From Vanilla planifolia (lineage: Eukaryota; Streptophyta; Magnoliopsida; Asparagales; Orchidaceae): 64,000 nt of DNA. The stretch lies in contig CM043869.1 of the NCBI GenBank assembly GCA_023846275.1, forward strand, positions 35,180,737 to 35,244,736, given 5' to 3'. How positions within the stretch are numbered: the stretch's first letter is position 1; each line of letters starts with the position of its first letter. The notes under the pieces are model-generated. The model did not search any database, was not told the origin of the DNA, and worked only from the letters and a program-made list of their open reading frames with translations. Positions 1 to 14,343 of the stretch are shown piece by piece. Made by a program: the position numbers and the translations under genes.

Positions 1-3000
1 TCCTGTTTTTTCCAAAGCGATCACTATTCATCTTCTCTCTTCTATAAGCATTTGCTAATCCTCCTCTCTCTTTCAAAGTTAGTAATTGATCATTCTCTCT
101 CTTCAAAGGCAATCACAATTTCTCTATTATCTCTAAAACATATTGTTGGTAGTCTCACGTTTTTAAAATTAGGTGCCGATACTCCTTTTTCTTCCTCACA
201 TGCATTTTTGTGGCCACAATTGTTCTTGATTTGTCTCATTTCTCCCATTTAATTTGTTTCTACATGCTCTCTTAGAAAGTTGTCTCCCTATCACCTCATT
301 GTACTTCTTTATGGTTGGCATCAAGTTCAAAGTGTTGCCTACCTCCTTTATCTTGCAATGCAAGAACCTTGGTGCTTTACTTTTGTCGACCTTGTTTTCA
401 TAAACTAGATCTACCCACTTTAGGGACCTTAAATTTTTACAATAGTTTTATAAATATTTTTAGGCGTTTTCTATTGTATTTGTACATATTAGATATATTT
501 GGCATGTTTTTGGAGTTTTTGTACATTATATGGATGTATTTAATGCATTAAATTCATTATATTAGCTTTATTAGCTCTAGAGTTTCAAAGCTTAAAGACT
601 ATTTGAGATGCTATATAATTCACTTATCGAAGATAACTTGAGCTAATATGAAAGTTTATAAAGTGTTCAAAGACTATTTTTAAACATTAGAGATGATTCT
701 AGTGATCACAATTTAGGTCATCATTTTTATAGGATATTCATAATATAATAGTATTCGATAGTTGTCAATATGCTTGCTAGTTAGAGTTCCTAGATGTTTG
801 CTTTGACCGATAAACTTTATGTCCACATTCTTGTGATTTTTTGGGGATTATTAGGTTTAATAGGATCAACTAGACTACTACATACACTTGTGAAAATGAT
901 GTTGAGAAGTCAAATCTAAACAACCCATAATTGGTGGTAAAGCTTGCACAAGTGTGTGGTTGATAATATGATTGCTTGTATTGTTTTGAATCATGCAAAA
1001 TAGTCTCCTACTGATTATAACAGACAATTGTTACAATCATAATAAGCATTTGGTTGTGTTTAAAATTATGGGCTTCCTTTTTAATGCCCTTTTATACTCT
1101 TTAGGTCATAGAATATACTATAAAGTCATGTATTTTGAGATGTAATAGCTTAATTATTTGATGAATGAAATAAGAAGATCTCACATAGGGTTTAATTTAG
1201 ATAAGTAACCTTAGCTTGAAAATGAAGTAGCTTTACTTAGCTCAAGGTTGTTTCAAAGTTTGAGATCAATGATGTATATACCTTTGAGATCATACTCGCA
1301 TTATCTCCCAACTTCCATTCATTTCCACTCTAAATCCTACGACATGCACTCTTTTTATTAGTTGGTTTCTTTATTACATCATTATTTACTACAGCTTTTA
1401 TGAAATAAATGAAAATAACATCTATGTTTTTCTATATAATCCTCTTCTACTATAAGAATAATTTACAATAGAAGGAAGAAACACATGATTTGATGAATTT
1501 TAAGACTAGAATGCTTCTCCTTTTTCCTATTAAAAGAAAATAAAATTTCTAATTTTTTATAATTAAAAAATTTTCCCTAACAAAAATATTCCAAAATCTT
1601 TTGAAATTTTATAAGATATTTTTTTATGACCCTATTAATATTATACTTTTGATTTCAATTCATTATTGAATTGTTTTTTGTTTTTAAACCTATTATTATT
1701 AGAAATTAAGGTAAGGGTTGTTCTTGCATTAGCTTACCATTATTTATAGAAGCTTATCCAATCTATTCATAATACTTTGAAATTTTCAAGGCTTCTTTTA
1801 TCACATAGCAATTTTGATGTTTAATTTTTTTTTAAAGTTGTCTAACTTTGTTGTGCATTTATTTTTCCAAAATCTATCCAAATTTTAAACACATTTTCGT
1901 AATTTCACTATTTTTATTCTACATCAATTTGTCACTTCCTTTTTTATTCAATCATTGTCATTGTTTGCATCTACTTAGCACATCAAATTGACATCTTGGT
2001 TATGGTGTGACAGTTTCTAAATTTCCTATGATCTTTTACTTAAAATGTTGTTATTTTCCTTTTTTTTCATTTCCTTTACACATATCACTACTATCATTGC
2101 TATATTCTTATTATAGTTTACTATATTTTGGTAAAGAATTACTATGAACTTGCTAGAGGTTTTGTTTTAGAGAACTTTTGCTTTTCTTTCATGGGAAAAG
2201 GGGTCTATTTATTATGCTAATTACAAAAATTGCAAAAATACTATCTAATCTATATTTTTTAGACTTTTTCTACTTATCTCTTATTATTTGGAAAATTTTC
2301 TTTCTATGGTTGCATATTCTATTATTATACACATGTTATGTGAGATTGAGATCCTTGAAATTTCACCACTATAGTTACATTTTATTCTTTTTGGCATATA
2401 ATTATCTATTAACAAAGTATAATATAAAGTTGATCTTAAGATCAGTATATTAGGACTCAATTTGAAATTACATCTACAAACATGTTAATTAGCTTCTAAT
2501 CACTTGATACATATCAAAGTTTTAGACTATTCTTATTTCAAAGATGTGAGCTTTTGTTAATTGATTATCTAATTTTTAGAACCAAATGCTATTCATTCTT
2601 ACTAATAAGAGAGAGCCTATATTATATATGCATTTAAATTCTATGCACTTTATTATAAATGAGTATCTCACTTATGATGACCTTAACTATTTAAAACTAT
2701 TATAATACCTATATGTTTAATGATCACCATTGATTATTAGTTTTCATTAGTCATATTCTCATAATCAATGACATCATTGCCTACCCTATATTCCTTAGAT
2801 TTCTTTTGTCGCTCTCTTTTCTATATTCATTTGTTATCTAATTCCTTAATAAGAGTACAATTAAGGCCACATATAGAAGCATAATGCCACTTTCATATAA
2901 TGGTTATCATGATTAAATATTTTATTGATGTTGTGGCTAGATTTATCATTAATATTTTCAAATCAAATCTGGGTGCATAATTCTGATGCCATGTGATTAT

Positions 3001-4470
3001 GTTCATGACTTCAATGATAAGTAATAATCATATACTTATATCATAGTTATATTAATTTATATATCTAATTTTTTTAAGATTGATCATTTTTTATTATCAC
3101 CATCATTTGAATTCTTACACACAAAAAATCATACAAAATTTTATTATAATATACTTATTATTTTTCCTAACAAGTTTTTTATTCTTAATATACTTTCGCC
3201 AATAAAGTTCGAAAAATCTATCCCCAAAATAGTTACTAGATGTATGATCTTTCCCTCCCACGTACAATACATATGACTGGACATATAATACTTTAGACTT
3301 GAGACAATAGCTTGCAGCACCAAAACTCACCTAGTTTGCTATCAAACTACAACTTCACTCAAAGATAAAGTTGGATCGAAACTAAGATGGAGATTTCTCA
3401 TAACGAAAGCTTAATACATTAGAGAACTAACTAAAAACAACAAAACCATAAGCAAATCATGCATATTTAGGCTCCTCCCAAAAGCTTTCTCAAATCAATG
3501 ATCACAAACAAAGCAAGAAGGCATTGATAACTCACTTTAAGGTCAATTAAACTCCATAGAAGCCTTGAAAAATAGATTCCTTTAATTTTCTCAAGATTCC
3601 CCTCAATAACTCTATTACATGCATTGCTTTCCTTAGTTTTTAGCTAAGTGCTTAACCTTCTCAACAACCTTCACACAATTCTCCCTTTACATGGCTCTCT
3701 TCCTCAGATGTTAGCAATAATAAGATGCAACTCTAAAACACCACTTTTGCAATAAAAAACTTCCTTCTTTGCTTATAATATTTTCTTCTTTTCTAGTCAA
3801 ATACTGAAGACCTTATTGTTACTATGTTTACACCTCTTTGTTACAACTTTCATTTAATATGTTCTTGTTTTGCTCTACCCTTCATAACATCATCTTCCCC
3901 ACTTCTTTTGATAAACAATAGTAACCGCAATTCTTTTCATGAAAACATATTATTAGAGAGATTATGGATCTAATATATATGAAAAATAATCTCATATTAA
4001 ATTTATAATAACAAATTATAATTTTTATATGAAAAAATTATTTATTTAATAACATAAGTTTTTCAATGATTATTTTTATTTATATGTTAAGCTTTATCTT
4101 GAGACCTCCTTCAACACAATTGGCCCCAACATGATTATATTCAGCAAATAATATAAATAATTATTCCATTACACTTAAATTTAGATTAACATTAATATTT
4201 AGATATCAGAGTCACTCAAACATTGCCCAAACAAAAGTTCCTTGATTTTGGGTTTAAATTAGTAAACTCATAAATAAAACTCTATTCACTTTTTATATTT
4301 ATTAAATATTTTTCATAATTTTTCTAAGAAATAATTAATATAAAAATTCTTTTTAAAATTTCTTTTACAAAGAAAAGAATTTCAAAAGTTTTCTATAGTG
4401 CAAATAGACCCTTGATCTTGCTCTTTACATATATATAATTTAATAAATTTTAAAACTAAGTATTCTACAG
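1..4470. other. AT-rich intergenic DNA, no gene recognised
   Basis: Very AT-rich sequence with short homopolymer runs. The few open frames are short and low in complexity, and I recognise none of them. The first 450 bases are slightly less AT-rich and might be a decayed transposon on the minus strand, but no domain could be identified. Confidence 0.6.
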
Positions 4471-4479
4471 ACGTCTCAT

Positions 4480-4715
4480 GAAAACAATTACAAATTTACC
4501 AAATTATGTAAAGCGAACAGCCATCTTCTTTTGTCTGCTTTTCCGCTACAGATTTCTCCCCTCATGCCAGTTGTTACTTTCGAGTGATTTTGTTGCGTGA
4601 TCCAATGCTGCCCATTTGAATGATTGAATCCTGTCCTGCATTGGACCGACAGCCTGCTTGGGATTCTCCATTCCAGTGGCTGTCGTAGAAGTATCATCCA
4701 GGCAGTCGAAATGAT
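4480..4715. other. Short patch of higher GC, unidentified
   Basis: About 230 bases of near-balanced composition interrupt very AT-rich flanks and end in a T run at about 4724-4738. A 69-codon minus-strand frame (4488-4697) crosses the patch but matches no family I recognise. It could be a gene fragment or a short insertion. No target duplication or terminal repeat was found. Confidence 0.3.
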
Positions 4716-6243
4716 TTAACTTGTTTTTTTTTTTTTTTTCTGTACTTTTAAGTCACTATTATTTAACACAGTATTATTATTAAAGTATAATATTATTTAA
4801 ATATTATTTTTTAAAAAATCATTCATATTTATATTACTTAATTTAATATTAAATATTGTCCTATTTTATTTTTTTAATAAATTATACCAATTTCTAAATA
4901 TCTACTAATTAGGAGGATATTTATCAAAAGTCTTTTTATGATAAAATAATAAAAAAGTACTTTATAGTCTAATTTTTAACCAAAATAATTCGTTAAATAT
5001 TAGTATGTTAATAGTTTATTATATTTTTTTAATTCTTAGAAATTTTTTGTATATGTTTTTTTGAGATCCAAATACTTATCATTTTTATTATTTTGATTTG
5101 ATGAGTTTCAAATAAATAATTTTTTTATTTTCTAAGTTTACCTCTTTCTTTTTAGATGTTTTAACACCGCTTTGTTCAATATATGAACTTTTGATGAAAC
5201 TTAACAATTAATTAAAAAATATTGAAAAATATGAAATCATTATTTAGTTTATTTGTTTATCACTAATGACATTTGTAATTTTTTTCACCTTCTCCTTAAA
5301 GCTCCAATCAACATAATTATTATATTTTTGTCTAATTAATTTCTTAATAAATTCTAAATCTCAAAACAATCATTTAAATAATTTTTCTCACTTTTGGTAT
5401 GTTATAATATAGGCTTAAGAATAAAAATAAATAATATCAATAACCTTAAAGTTTTAATTAAAATTAATTTATTTTATGATTTCTAATAACCTAAATCCTA
5501 AATGAACTAACATAAGCAAAAAAATAGGTGGAATACAGATCTAATTGATGGTTATCATTGTTAGTAGAGGCAAGAAGGAAAGGAGACATTTGAAGAGAGA
5601 GATAACACATTCAATTAAAGGAATTAATGTAGCAGGAGAGAGGAAGAGACATAGGGAACGAAGGAGATGTCCAAAGGTTATAAAAGGACTGAATAGTGTA
5701 GCTTAGGAGTTTTTAGAAATTTTGAAGTATTATTTTGAGTAGCATTTGTGTAAGAAGAGAAAGAAAAAAAGAGAGAAGAGGAGGGTGATGCAATTGTGAG
5801 GGAGAAATATGGGATTTGTGAGAGAAAGAATTAAGTACGTTCATTTATGTTGCCTCACAAGAAGAAAGAAGAAAAAAATTTGGCAAATTGTTTGCTGTGA
5901 GAAAAATTAAGCAAGAAAGAAGAGTAAGAATGTTATTCAAGGTTAAGGATGGGTAATTTTGCAAATAAATTCAATTGTACAACGTGATCACTAAAAATTA
6001 GGATTAAAGATGGCATTCCTATATAACTTATGTTCATTTAATTGCATTATTGATGAATACAAATTAGAGACATAGGGATCGAGAAAATTGAAATGTTATT
6101 TGGGTGATGCTTTCATATTTATTTCATATATCCTATATGTTTAAGATTAACATATTTTACATACTTTGTATGCTGTTATTAATGATATTTCATTGGAAGC
6201 AATTTATGTTAATCAAATAATATTATGGATGATTTTTGTCTTA

Positions 6244-6244
<1 letters not shown>

Positions 6245-6299
<55 letters not shown>
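6245..6299. repeat. (TA)n microsatellite
   Basis: An uninterrupted TA run of about 55 bases, followed by a CA/TA-mixed tail to about 6337. Confidence 0.95.
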
Positions 6300-6304
<5 letters not shown>

Positions 6305-8255
6305 TACACACACATATGTATACATACATACATATATTGATCTTGATTGAGAATATTATGGTTTGTTTTACATGCTCATCATCGAAAGGGTGCTACTTAT
6401 ATTAGATGGGACTCATAGTAATGCATCTTATACTTTATCACTTAATCCCAATGTGTTACTTAGGTTGGATGGGGTCTTGAAAGTTATGGTATACAATTGA
6501 AGTCAAAGAAATGAAAAGGAACATGTAAGCTTAAAGGTCATTAGACAATTGATGATTAAAAAGAATAACTTGATTAATAAAAATATTAAATAAAAGATAT
6601 TGATGCATTACATTGGTGCATCTATTGAATGCATTTCATTACAATACTTGTGTAAATGAATGGTTTTACTAATTTGTAAATACTATGATATGTTAATTAA
6701 TTTAGCAAGTGACATGACCCTAAAGATATATTGATTTTCAAGCATATTATATAGTTTTTTTTATTGAGCCAATGTCAATTGGTCAATATTTCTTTGATTA
6801 AATAATTACAAATAAAAAATAATATACATCATAAAAGTCCAAAAAGATTAGAGAGAAGACATGGTTACTAATTCATTAGTTTATTTATCTTTATATTATG
6901 TTGTAATAATGTTTGTATGAACATCTTTTATTAAATAAATATGATAATTTTATGTGGTTTTTAATCTGATTTCTAAACTTGATCATGTAATTGAAATATT
7001 TAAAAGAAAAAATGGTTTGAAAAGTTGGTGATGCCATGGTCATTACACTTGTTACCCATACCAAAGTTATACACAATATTTCTTCTTCTTGGATGCATAA
7101 GAAAAAAAAATGGATTTTGGGAACCTTAATTTATAAGAAGGGAGGAAGTCACATATTCCTTTTATGTCTCACTAAAAATTGATTTATGGCCTTAAGGGAG
7201 TTGGAAGAAAGTTTTTCATTGGGTTTCTCCTTAGATTTGAGGGGCAAAAGTGGGTTTTTTTGGGTTTCAAGCCATGCAATTGTGAAGGGCTTCAAGGTAA
7301 GATGTTTTCATGTGATTTGGCAAATCTTGGGAAGGTTTTTATACTATTGAATTCCCAATGGTTAGCCACCAATTGATATAAGAGCAGATTTAGGGCTTTC
7401 AAGAAATGAGAAAAGTTGTTAGTTTTATGATATAATTAATGTAAGAAGAAGCTTAAGAAGCAAGAAAATCTATTGGGGTTTGTCAAAGGAAGTGCATAAA
7501 AATGAGAAAGGAAAGCTTGGTGAGTTAGCTTCTATATTGTTATATTCTATAGTTCAATTCAATTATAAGTTGATTAGAATTGGATTGTGATTAATGTTTT
7601 GAACTAAGCATGTCTTGACATCTAAGATAATGTAGCTTAAGGAAAATGTTATGGAGCAAAAGTAAGCCTTTTATAGTATATTGTTTATGATTTCATTTAA
7701 AAAATATGAAGGGAAAAAAAATTGGGAAGAAAACCAGCTCAAAGGAATTAGATAGATAAATTAAAATAATTGTAAGGTAAGCAGGTTATTGTTATTTATC
7801 TTAAGCAATATATTAATATGAGCATGGGAACATGACATCATTTGTCATATGCATACATGTTTAATAGTAAATAACATACTTTTGGGCATCTTATGTTGTG
7901 TGAATTAATTATGCAATATCTACATTTTGATAATACATGAGATTATGTGTATTAGAGCATGAGATGAGACATCTAAAAAATAAAATTGCATGTGATTAAG
8001 TGAAATAAAATAACATACTTATTAGTATCTTGTGTTATAAGAATTAATCATGTAACATTTGCATTTAGATAATACATAAGACAACACATGATAAGAGAAC
8101 AATAATAAAGAATAAAAAAAGAAAATTAAAATGAAAATAAAGAATGTTATATGCACCTTCTAAAATGCTAAAGAAAAGTGAAATATGATTAATAAATCTT
8201 GTATTATATATGATGAGATAATATGATATAAGATAAGAAAAACACATACACATGC

Positions 8256-8263
<8 letters not shown>

Positions 8264-8286
<23 letters not shown>
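8264..8286. repeat. (AT)n microsatellite
   Basis: A short AT dinucleotide run of about 23 bases. Confidence 0.85.
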
Positions 8287-10032
8287 ATATATTTTATAAA
8301 TAAAATTATTTAAATATTTAAAAATAAAAAGATGATAAAAAAATAAAAAAAGAGTAAATAAAATAATAGGCCATAAGAGCCATGTGTACATATCACCTAC
8401 GATAATATAATGTTATTATATAACATATAACATGATTAAATACCATGCCATGAAATGAAAGAAAAGTGAATGTAATATTTTTTAAGATATTATCTCATTA
8501 ATTTTATTATACATGACAAGCTACAAGCATGATGCTAGGTTGATAAGCATTAGTTATATATTGTGTTATAAGATGGCATTAAAGACTTGCTTTTTTACTA
8601 CCATCAATACTTTTTAATGGGTTTGATATGCAAAAATATGATTGAGATGTCTTAAAATATCAATAATATTTTGGATAGGACATGATGTACAAAGAATAGG
8701 ATATCATAGATAATAAGATTGAAAGGATCATAACTAATGGCATTTGACATAATTATATTAGAGGATATGCTACAAATATCATATATCTAAAACTAATGAC
8801 ATCTAAATTAGGTTCTTGAGAGATAAAATTCATCATAAGTTATATATGAGATGTTCCTATATATTATATATTTTGAGAGTTTTCATGTATAGTATTTATT
8901 TTGTTATGCTTAAATGAAATGTGGTATGAGCGCTTTATATTATGATTTTTATATGACACACTTAATAGCATCCCTTTTTTTAACAACCCAACCATTCCTT
9001 TATTTCTTTTAAGGAGCCACTTGAATATTTTCTTTTATCATTTTCTCCTTATTCACATTTTGAAAATTATGACAATTTTTTTAAATAATGTAAGCATTTT
9101 CTTTTAAACCATTGCAAATTGATAACAAAAATAATCTTAAAACAATTCATAAAAATCATCAATATTTTTCACATTTATTTTAAAAATTACAAGTTTATAC
9201 ATTTTCATTGCATAATAAGTCTATTATACGAATTTCTATTGCATAAACTCTTTCTCAAATAAATAAAATCAATAAATGAGCAATTCTAAAGATAAATTAT
9301 CATCTTCTATGATATGTCATCATAAACTAGTATTTATTTCTCTCATGTAATTTCATGAAGTACTTCATTTTGACTTGAAAGTTAAGGCCAAAAATAAGTT
9401 AGGGCAATCATCACTAGCTTAGTGGCAATACATGTGCACATATGTAATTAAAGCAAATATTTGGGTAGTCGCATACTTGGGTCAATTGCAATCATTAAAA
9501 TATATAAGGTAAACATATGAATACATATATGAATAAAGAAAGTAAAGCCAATTATCATGTATAATTCTGTATCACTTTTTATCTTTTATATTGTTTATAC
9601 ATTGGTTTATTATCTTTACTTTTATCTATTCAAAATTTAGCTTAGGAAATAACTATTTTCATAAATAAATTGAACATATTTATAAACAAATTATTTTAAA
9701 TTTAAACAACCCAAATGAAGGCTTCTTTGACTCATCTTTAGAAGCACTATTTCCACAATATATTGCCACCACTTTGAACAATTATTCATTCTTTCATTAA
9801 TTTGAACATTGCCTTTGCTACACCAAAATCTTTTATTTTTCTCTTTTTACATTCTTACTTTTTCCTTCATTTTGTAACTATTATCATAATAATATTTCTT
9901 ATCTTTTTCTTTACTTTTTTGTGACCATTATTGTAATACTATATTACTTTTCTTATACTTTTTTGTGAACATTATCATACAATTATGTGAGAAATGACTT
10001 GTAATCAAAGAAACACATCATTCATGCTCAAG

Positions 10033-10053
10033 ATATATATATATATATATATA
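10033..10053. repeat. (AT)n microsatellite
   Basis: A short AT dinucleotide run of about 21 bases. Confidence 0.85.
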
Positions 10054-11228
10054 AGAATATACTATAGAAATATTGCTATTCAATGTTCTCAATAGATTCT
10101 TTTTGGTTATCTCTCAAAAATATATATTTCTAGCAAGTATCATGCATCAAATATCAACTTAAATACAATACTTGCTTATACATGCATCTTAAATTTAGTG
10201 TTCATCTAATCCTCAAGTCTTCTAGCTTATATTACACATTACAAGCAAGCATACATTTATAGTTCATATTTTATCTACTCATACATCCTTTAATTAATAG
10301 AAACATATTTTTGAAATTAAGGTTAACAAACATATTTCATATAACGTTCATATCTTTTGATGCCTTAACCTAACATTACACATTGAATCAATATATATAT
10401 ATATATACATAAGTAACAGGATTTCTCAACTCTTAATTTGAGTACTGGTCTCTCTAATGATAGCTTTTTGTTCAAGTCCTTAGTGCTAAATTGTACATAA
10501 CTGAAATCCTCTTGGTTTTGGCTTTATCATATGCCTAACTCTTCTCTATTCTTTTCAAAAGCTTAAAGTAATTTTTTCTCTTTATTCTTCACTTTAACAG
10601 ACTTAGATGAAATTAATTTCTTTCACTTTTTCTTGAAAAGATCCTCTTAAACTCAATTTCACTATTTTTGTGTGTGACTAACGATCTTTTGTATCCCCAA
10701 TCATTCTATCTCTGTCAATGGATGCATCCAATCAATTTGGTATCTCTTCATGACCATTTCATCTCAACTCCAATATTTTTCCATCAATTAATTGACCTTC
10801 ACATTGAATGAAATAGTTGTTCACCATTTTAGGTTTTAAAATCTTTTTAATTTTCTTATGTTATACTTGTATGATACATAACTTTATATTATATGATTAA
10901 TTAAATCTCTTATCATCTATGCTTATTCACATTAATTATTTTCATATAATCTACTACTCATACATGTATAATCTATTTTTACTTATAAAATTTAGGCATT
11001 CTCCCCATCTCTTATTTTATACTATTCATTAATCATACTTCTATGGTATAACTTCCTTCTTATGTCATCATTTGATGATTCTCATCTACTAAACCTATTA
11101 TACATATGATCATACTTATATATTAATGCTTATCATATTACATAATTTGTTCATCTATTATTAAACATATCATACATAATTAATTTTTTCTTCTTAATTG
11201 ATGTACTTATATGATATTTGTTGTTAAA

Positions 11229-11233
11229 CTCAT
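11229..11233. repeat. Target site duplication CTCAT, left copy
   Basis: Exact five-base match to 14339-14343, directly abutting the TG end of the solo LTR. Confidence 0.85.
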
Positions 11234-11891
11234 TGTTATACCCGGTAAAATATTATAGGTTTAATCTTCAATAATTCAATTGTGGCTTAGATGATTTCAG
11301 ATCGACAGTAGGATGAGCCAGGAGCTCAATTGGAGGCTATTGGAATTTCTAAAATTTTCTGGGGATTTTTCGGAGCACCGAGATTTTTTAAAAAAAAAAC
11401 GAAATTTGGATTTTTATTTTCTTTTTTACCGCACGTGAACCGGACCGGAGCGGTTCAGCGAAGGCGGAGCGGCTCAGCGAAGGCGGAGCGGTTCAGCGAA
11501 GACGGGCGGTTCGCCGAGGTGCGTTTGCGCGTGCGTTTGGATAAGCCGTGGATAAGCGGATCGGACGGACGAGATCAGCGGTGGAGATTAACCGGCTGAT
11601 CGAGTGTTAAGCGGCGTTTTTAGAAGGTCAACCGGCGCTTAATGGGTCTTAACGGGTTATTACCGGTTTAAGCTGGGTATTTAACCCGAATTGTTCGGCT
11701 GTTAGGGTTTCGAACGGCGGTTAGAGGCGAAGCGTTCACGGCGAACGGCGGTGATTTCCGGCAGCCTTCCAAGGGGCTTTTGGTAACCGGAGATTCGCGG
11801 GACAGAGGCGAGCATTTTGGTACCGGTTTCGTTCGGCGAGGGGCTGCGGTTGATCGCGTGCGGGCTTCACCGTCGCCGGCGACGAGCAAAG

Positions 11892-12015
11892 GTAGGAAAT
11901 TCAGAATTAAATTAGTTAATTAGCAAATTAAAATATGGATTATTTTGCAAATAGTAGGAAATTCAGTTTTAAATTAGTTAATTAGTAGAAATTAAAAGCA
12001 TGGAATATTTTGCTT
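11892..12015 (+). repeat. Two-copy tandem repeat (about 62 bp) inside solo LTR
   Basis: Both copies begin GTAGGAAATTCAG, at 11892 and 11954, and continue with closely similar AT-rich sequence. The first copy starts just after the GC-rich leader and resembles a splice donor context. Confidence 0.8.
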
Positions 12016-13193
12016 AATGAACACAAGCATGTGGATGAAAAATCAGACTTAGTTGAATGCTAATCTGCGTCTTTTACAATTTTGGATTTCTGGAAAATTT
12101 CCCATTTCGCCGGAAAATTTAGTTAATGCTTAGGAACATGTTAGGGATTTGTATTATCAGTTTGCCATTGAATTAGTTAATTAATTGTTGGATTGATCTT
12201 ACGGCAATGGCATACGGGCGAACTCTTTCGACGGAAATTTTAAATTAGTGGCATTATTGAAATATTAGGATAGTACGAACATCGAATTTTGTTTCTCCTT
12301 GTTCGCGTTCGCCGGAAATCGACGGAAGGAATTAGATTGGTCGGCGATTGCTTCAGTTAGGGTTCGCGGGCGTCGGACCGAGGAAGGAGAAGGGTTTAGA
12401 TTAATTACGAATTTATTTAAGTAATTAATGGTATTTATATAATATTTATTAGTAATTATATTTATTTAAGCATCGACCGATTAACGGATTATTAAAGAAT
12501 TTGGTTCGGCGGTGTCGCGGTTCAGCACGAGGTTTCCGAACCGGCAGCGAAAACCGGTTCAGCGGGATTCGGCGCGGACGAACGGCGCGGAGGAAAATTT
12601 AATTCGGAAATTAAATCCGAATTTTCGGAAAAAGGATATATGTGGAATTTAAATTTTATTCGGAAATTTATTCCGAATTTCGGAAAATGGATAAATGACA
12701 GAACTTGATTTTGGAAATTAAAATTTCCTGAAGTGAGGAAGAGGTGATTTTTGGAAATCACGTAGCCAAGTTGAAATTGACTGTTGGAAATTACCCATAA
12801 ATTCAGTGCAGCTGGATCAGTTGGAAGGAAGTGTGACACTTGGGTGTTACCAGAATAGTCAGAATTTTGGTACAGTTTGTGTTGCTTGGATGGCAATGAC
12901 ATGGATTGAGTCAGTTTACTCAGTGTTGGCATATTTCATGGATTGGCATACTGGATCGGACTAACATAGGCCCTGTATGATGTTTTAGGGTAGTTGTGGT
13001 AGGTAACTGTGCGGTACAGACTTACCTTTCACAGTATACATGTGGACTGGTATGCGCCTTGTTGTATCTGGACACATGTTGCCGAATCTTGGAGTTAGAG
13101 CTTGGCAATGACCGTAGGGGCGTGGCTTCTATGGAAATTGTTGGGAGAGGACTTCTTGGAACGGTGGCTGAGTCGATCTCTTCTGGTCCATGA

Positions 13194-13303
13194 GTGTAGG
13201 CCTGCGCGCCTGAGAGTGGCAGTGGCAGGGGTGACTCGTCGTGGCTAGCCAAGTGTGTAGGCCTGCGTGCCTGAGGGTGGCAGGGGTGTCTCACGTTGGC
13301 TAG
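13194..13303 (+). repeat. Two-copy tandem repeat (about 57-61 bp) inside solo LTR
   Basis: Copies begin GTGTAGGCCTGCG at 13194 and 13255 and share the following GTGGC-rich segment up to GGCTAG. Confidence 0.8.
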
Positions 13304-13390
13304 AGATCTATGTGACTGGTTCTGTCTATAGTCTCCAGAAGATTGATTGACGAGAGATGCTGCGGTGTCGGGTGCTAGGCGTTGTGATGC

Positions 13391-13481
13391 GTGCGCAGAG
13401 ATGGGCGTGTCCCGCTGGCATGCTTTGCCTAGGCGCCATGCGTGAGCAGAGATGGGCGTGTCCCGCTGGCATGCTGCCTGG
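13391..13481 (+). repeat. Two-copy tandem repeat (about 51 bp) inside solo LTR
   Basis: Copies beginning GTGCGCAGAGATGGGCG (13391) and GTGAGCAGAGATGGGCG (13442) share the stretch through CCCGCTGGCATGCT. This is the second tandem duplication within 300 bases of the same LTR. Confidence 0.82.
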
Positions 13482-14338
13482 GAGCACAGAGGAGAGCTAC
13501 TCTGGTGTGACTGGGGGTGACTGTGGTTGGTCAGAGTCTGGGACTGAGTGTGCCTTTCCACCCTACATTGTTATGCTGTATTCCTATACTCTTGCTATTA
13601 TCCTTCTCTTGCATGTGAGTTTTTACTAGCTGTCTTTCTTACTGGGCGTAGCTCACTCCTTTATTATCTATATTTTTCCAGCGGCTCGACAGCCTTGACG
13701 CCATCCAGACTAGGTGGGATCGTGGTCAGCAGGCTAGTGGAGGATATCTGATCTGTGATTTTCTGAGACATTTTGGTTAGTGTGATTGATACTATTGGAT
13801 GTATTCAGGGAGACTGTTATTCTTATGTCATGTAATATGTGAGGGTGATTCTGACTTATGTATCTAGTTGGATGATATAGTATTTGTTGGACTTGGATCT
13901 TATTCTTGTGATGTAGTTTCCATTCACTGTTTTACTTTATTGTCTTGGTGGTATAGTGTGTGGAGTGCCATATTTTATCTGAGGATGTTATGTATTTTAT
14001 TTTTGATGGTGAGGTCATTACATGACTATGGAACTTAACCGTGGGGATTCAGACTTCTATTAGATCGGTTCTCCTACCGGTATGGGTTAGGAGTATGGGG
14101 TCTAGTAGGAGTAACATTGCGCGAGTCCATCTGTTAATTCAGGAGTCATGAACCTGATTTGACGATGTACCCGGGAGATGGGATCCACATTGTTAAGGAA
14201 AGTAGGTGTGTAATGATGTGTTATATCCTATGTTTTTCGTAGGCTACTCAGGTTGGTATGGGACGATCTGAGCTGTCTATATGTAAAAAAAAAAAAAAAT
14301 ATGCCAAAAATCAGCCTAGGAAAAAATGGGGTGTAACA

Positions 14339-14343
14339 CTCAT
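14339..14343. repeat. Target site duplication CTCAT, right copy
   Basis: Exact five-base match to 11229-11233, directly abutting the CA end of the solo LTR. Confidence 0.85.

Larger units (their letters stand above)
4716..11228. other. AT-rich intergenic DNA with TA microsatellites
   Basis: No convincing gene. A purine-rich stretch lies near 5570-5950. The frame at 7179-7376 has no recognisable domain. The rest is TA-rich low-complexity DNA, probably decayed transposon sequence. Confidence 0.55.
11234..14338 (+). mobile_element. Solo LTR, 3.1 kb, with CTCAT target duplication
   Basis: The block begins TGTTATACCC and ends GGGGTGTAACA, so it has TG...CA ends and a short imperfect terminal inverted repeat. 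The same five bases, CTCAT, lie immediately outside both ends (11229-11233 and 14339-14343). No primer-binding site, gag or reverse transcriptase lies inside, so this is one LTR without an internal region, the usual product of recombination between the two LTRs of one element. A TATA-like TATTTAA at 11678-11684 is followed by a GC-rich leader. This resembles the layout of the LTRs at 42936 and 48085, including a shared GAGGTGCGTTTG motif, and suggests plus orientation and a Ty3/gypsy source. The open frames inside (for example 12522-12932 minus and 13022-13561 minus) show no protein family and are treated as shadows. Confidence 0.88.

Noticed and set aside
8922..8936. TGGTATGAGCGCTTT resembling a tRNA-Met primer-binding site
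   Set aside because: Two mismatches to the usual site, no LTR end directly before it and no gag after it. Probably chance or a very old relic.
12522..13561. 136- and 179-codon minus frames
   Set aside because: They are within the 3.1-kb solo LTR, overlap tandem repeats, and have no family motif.
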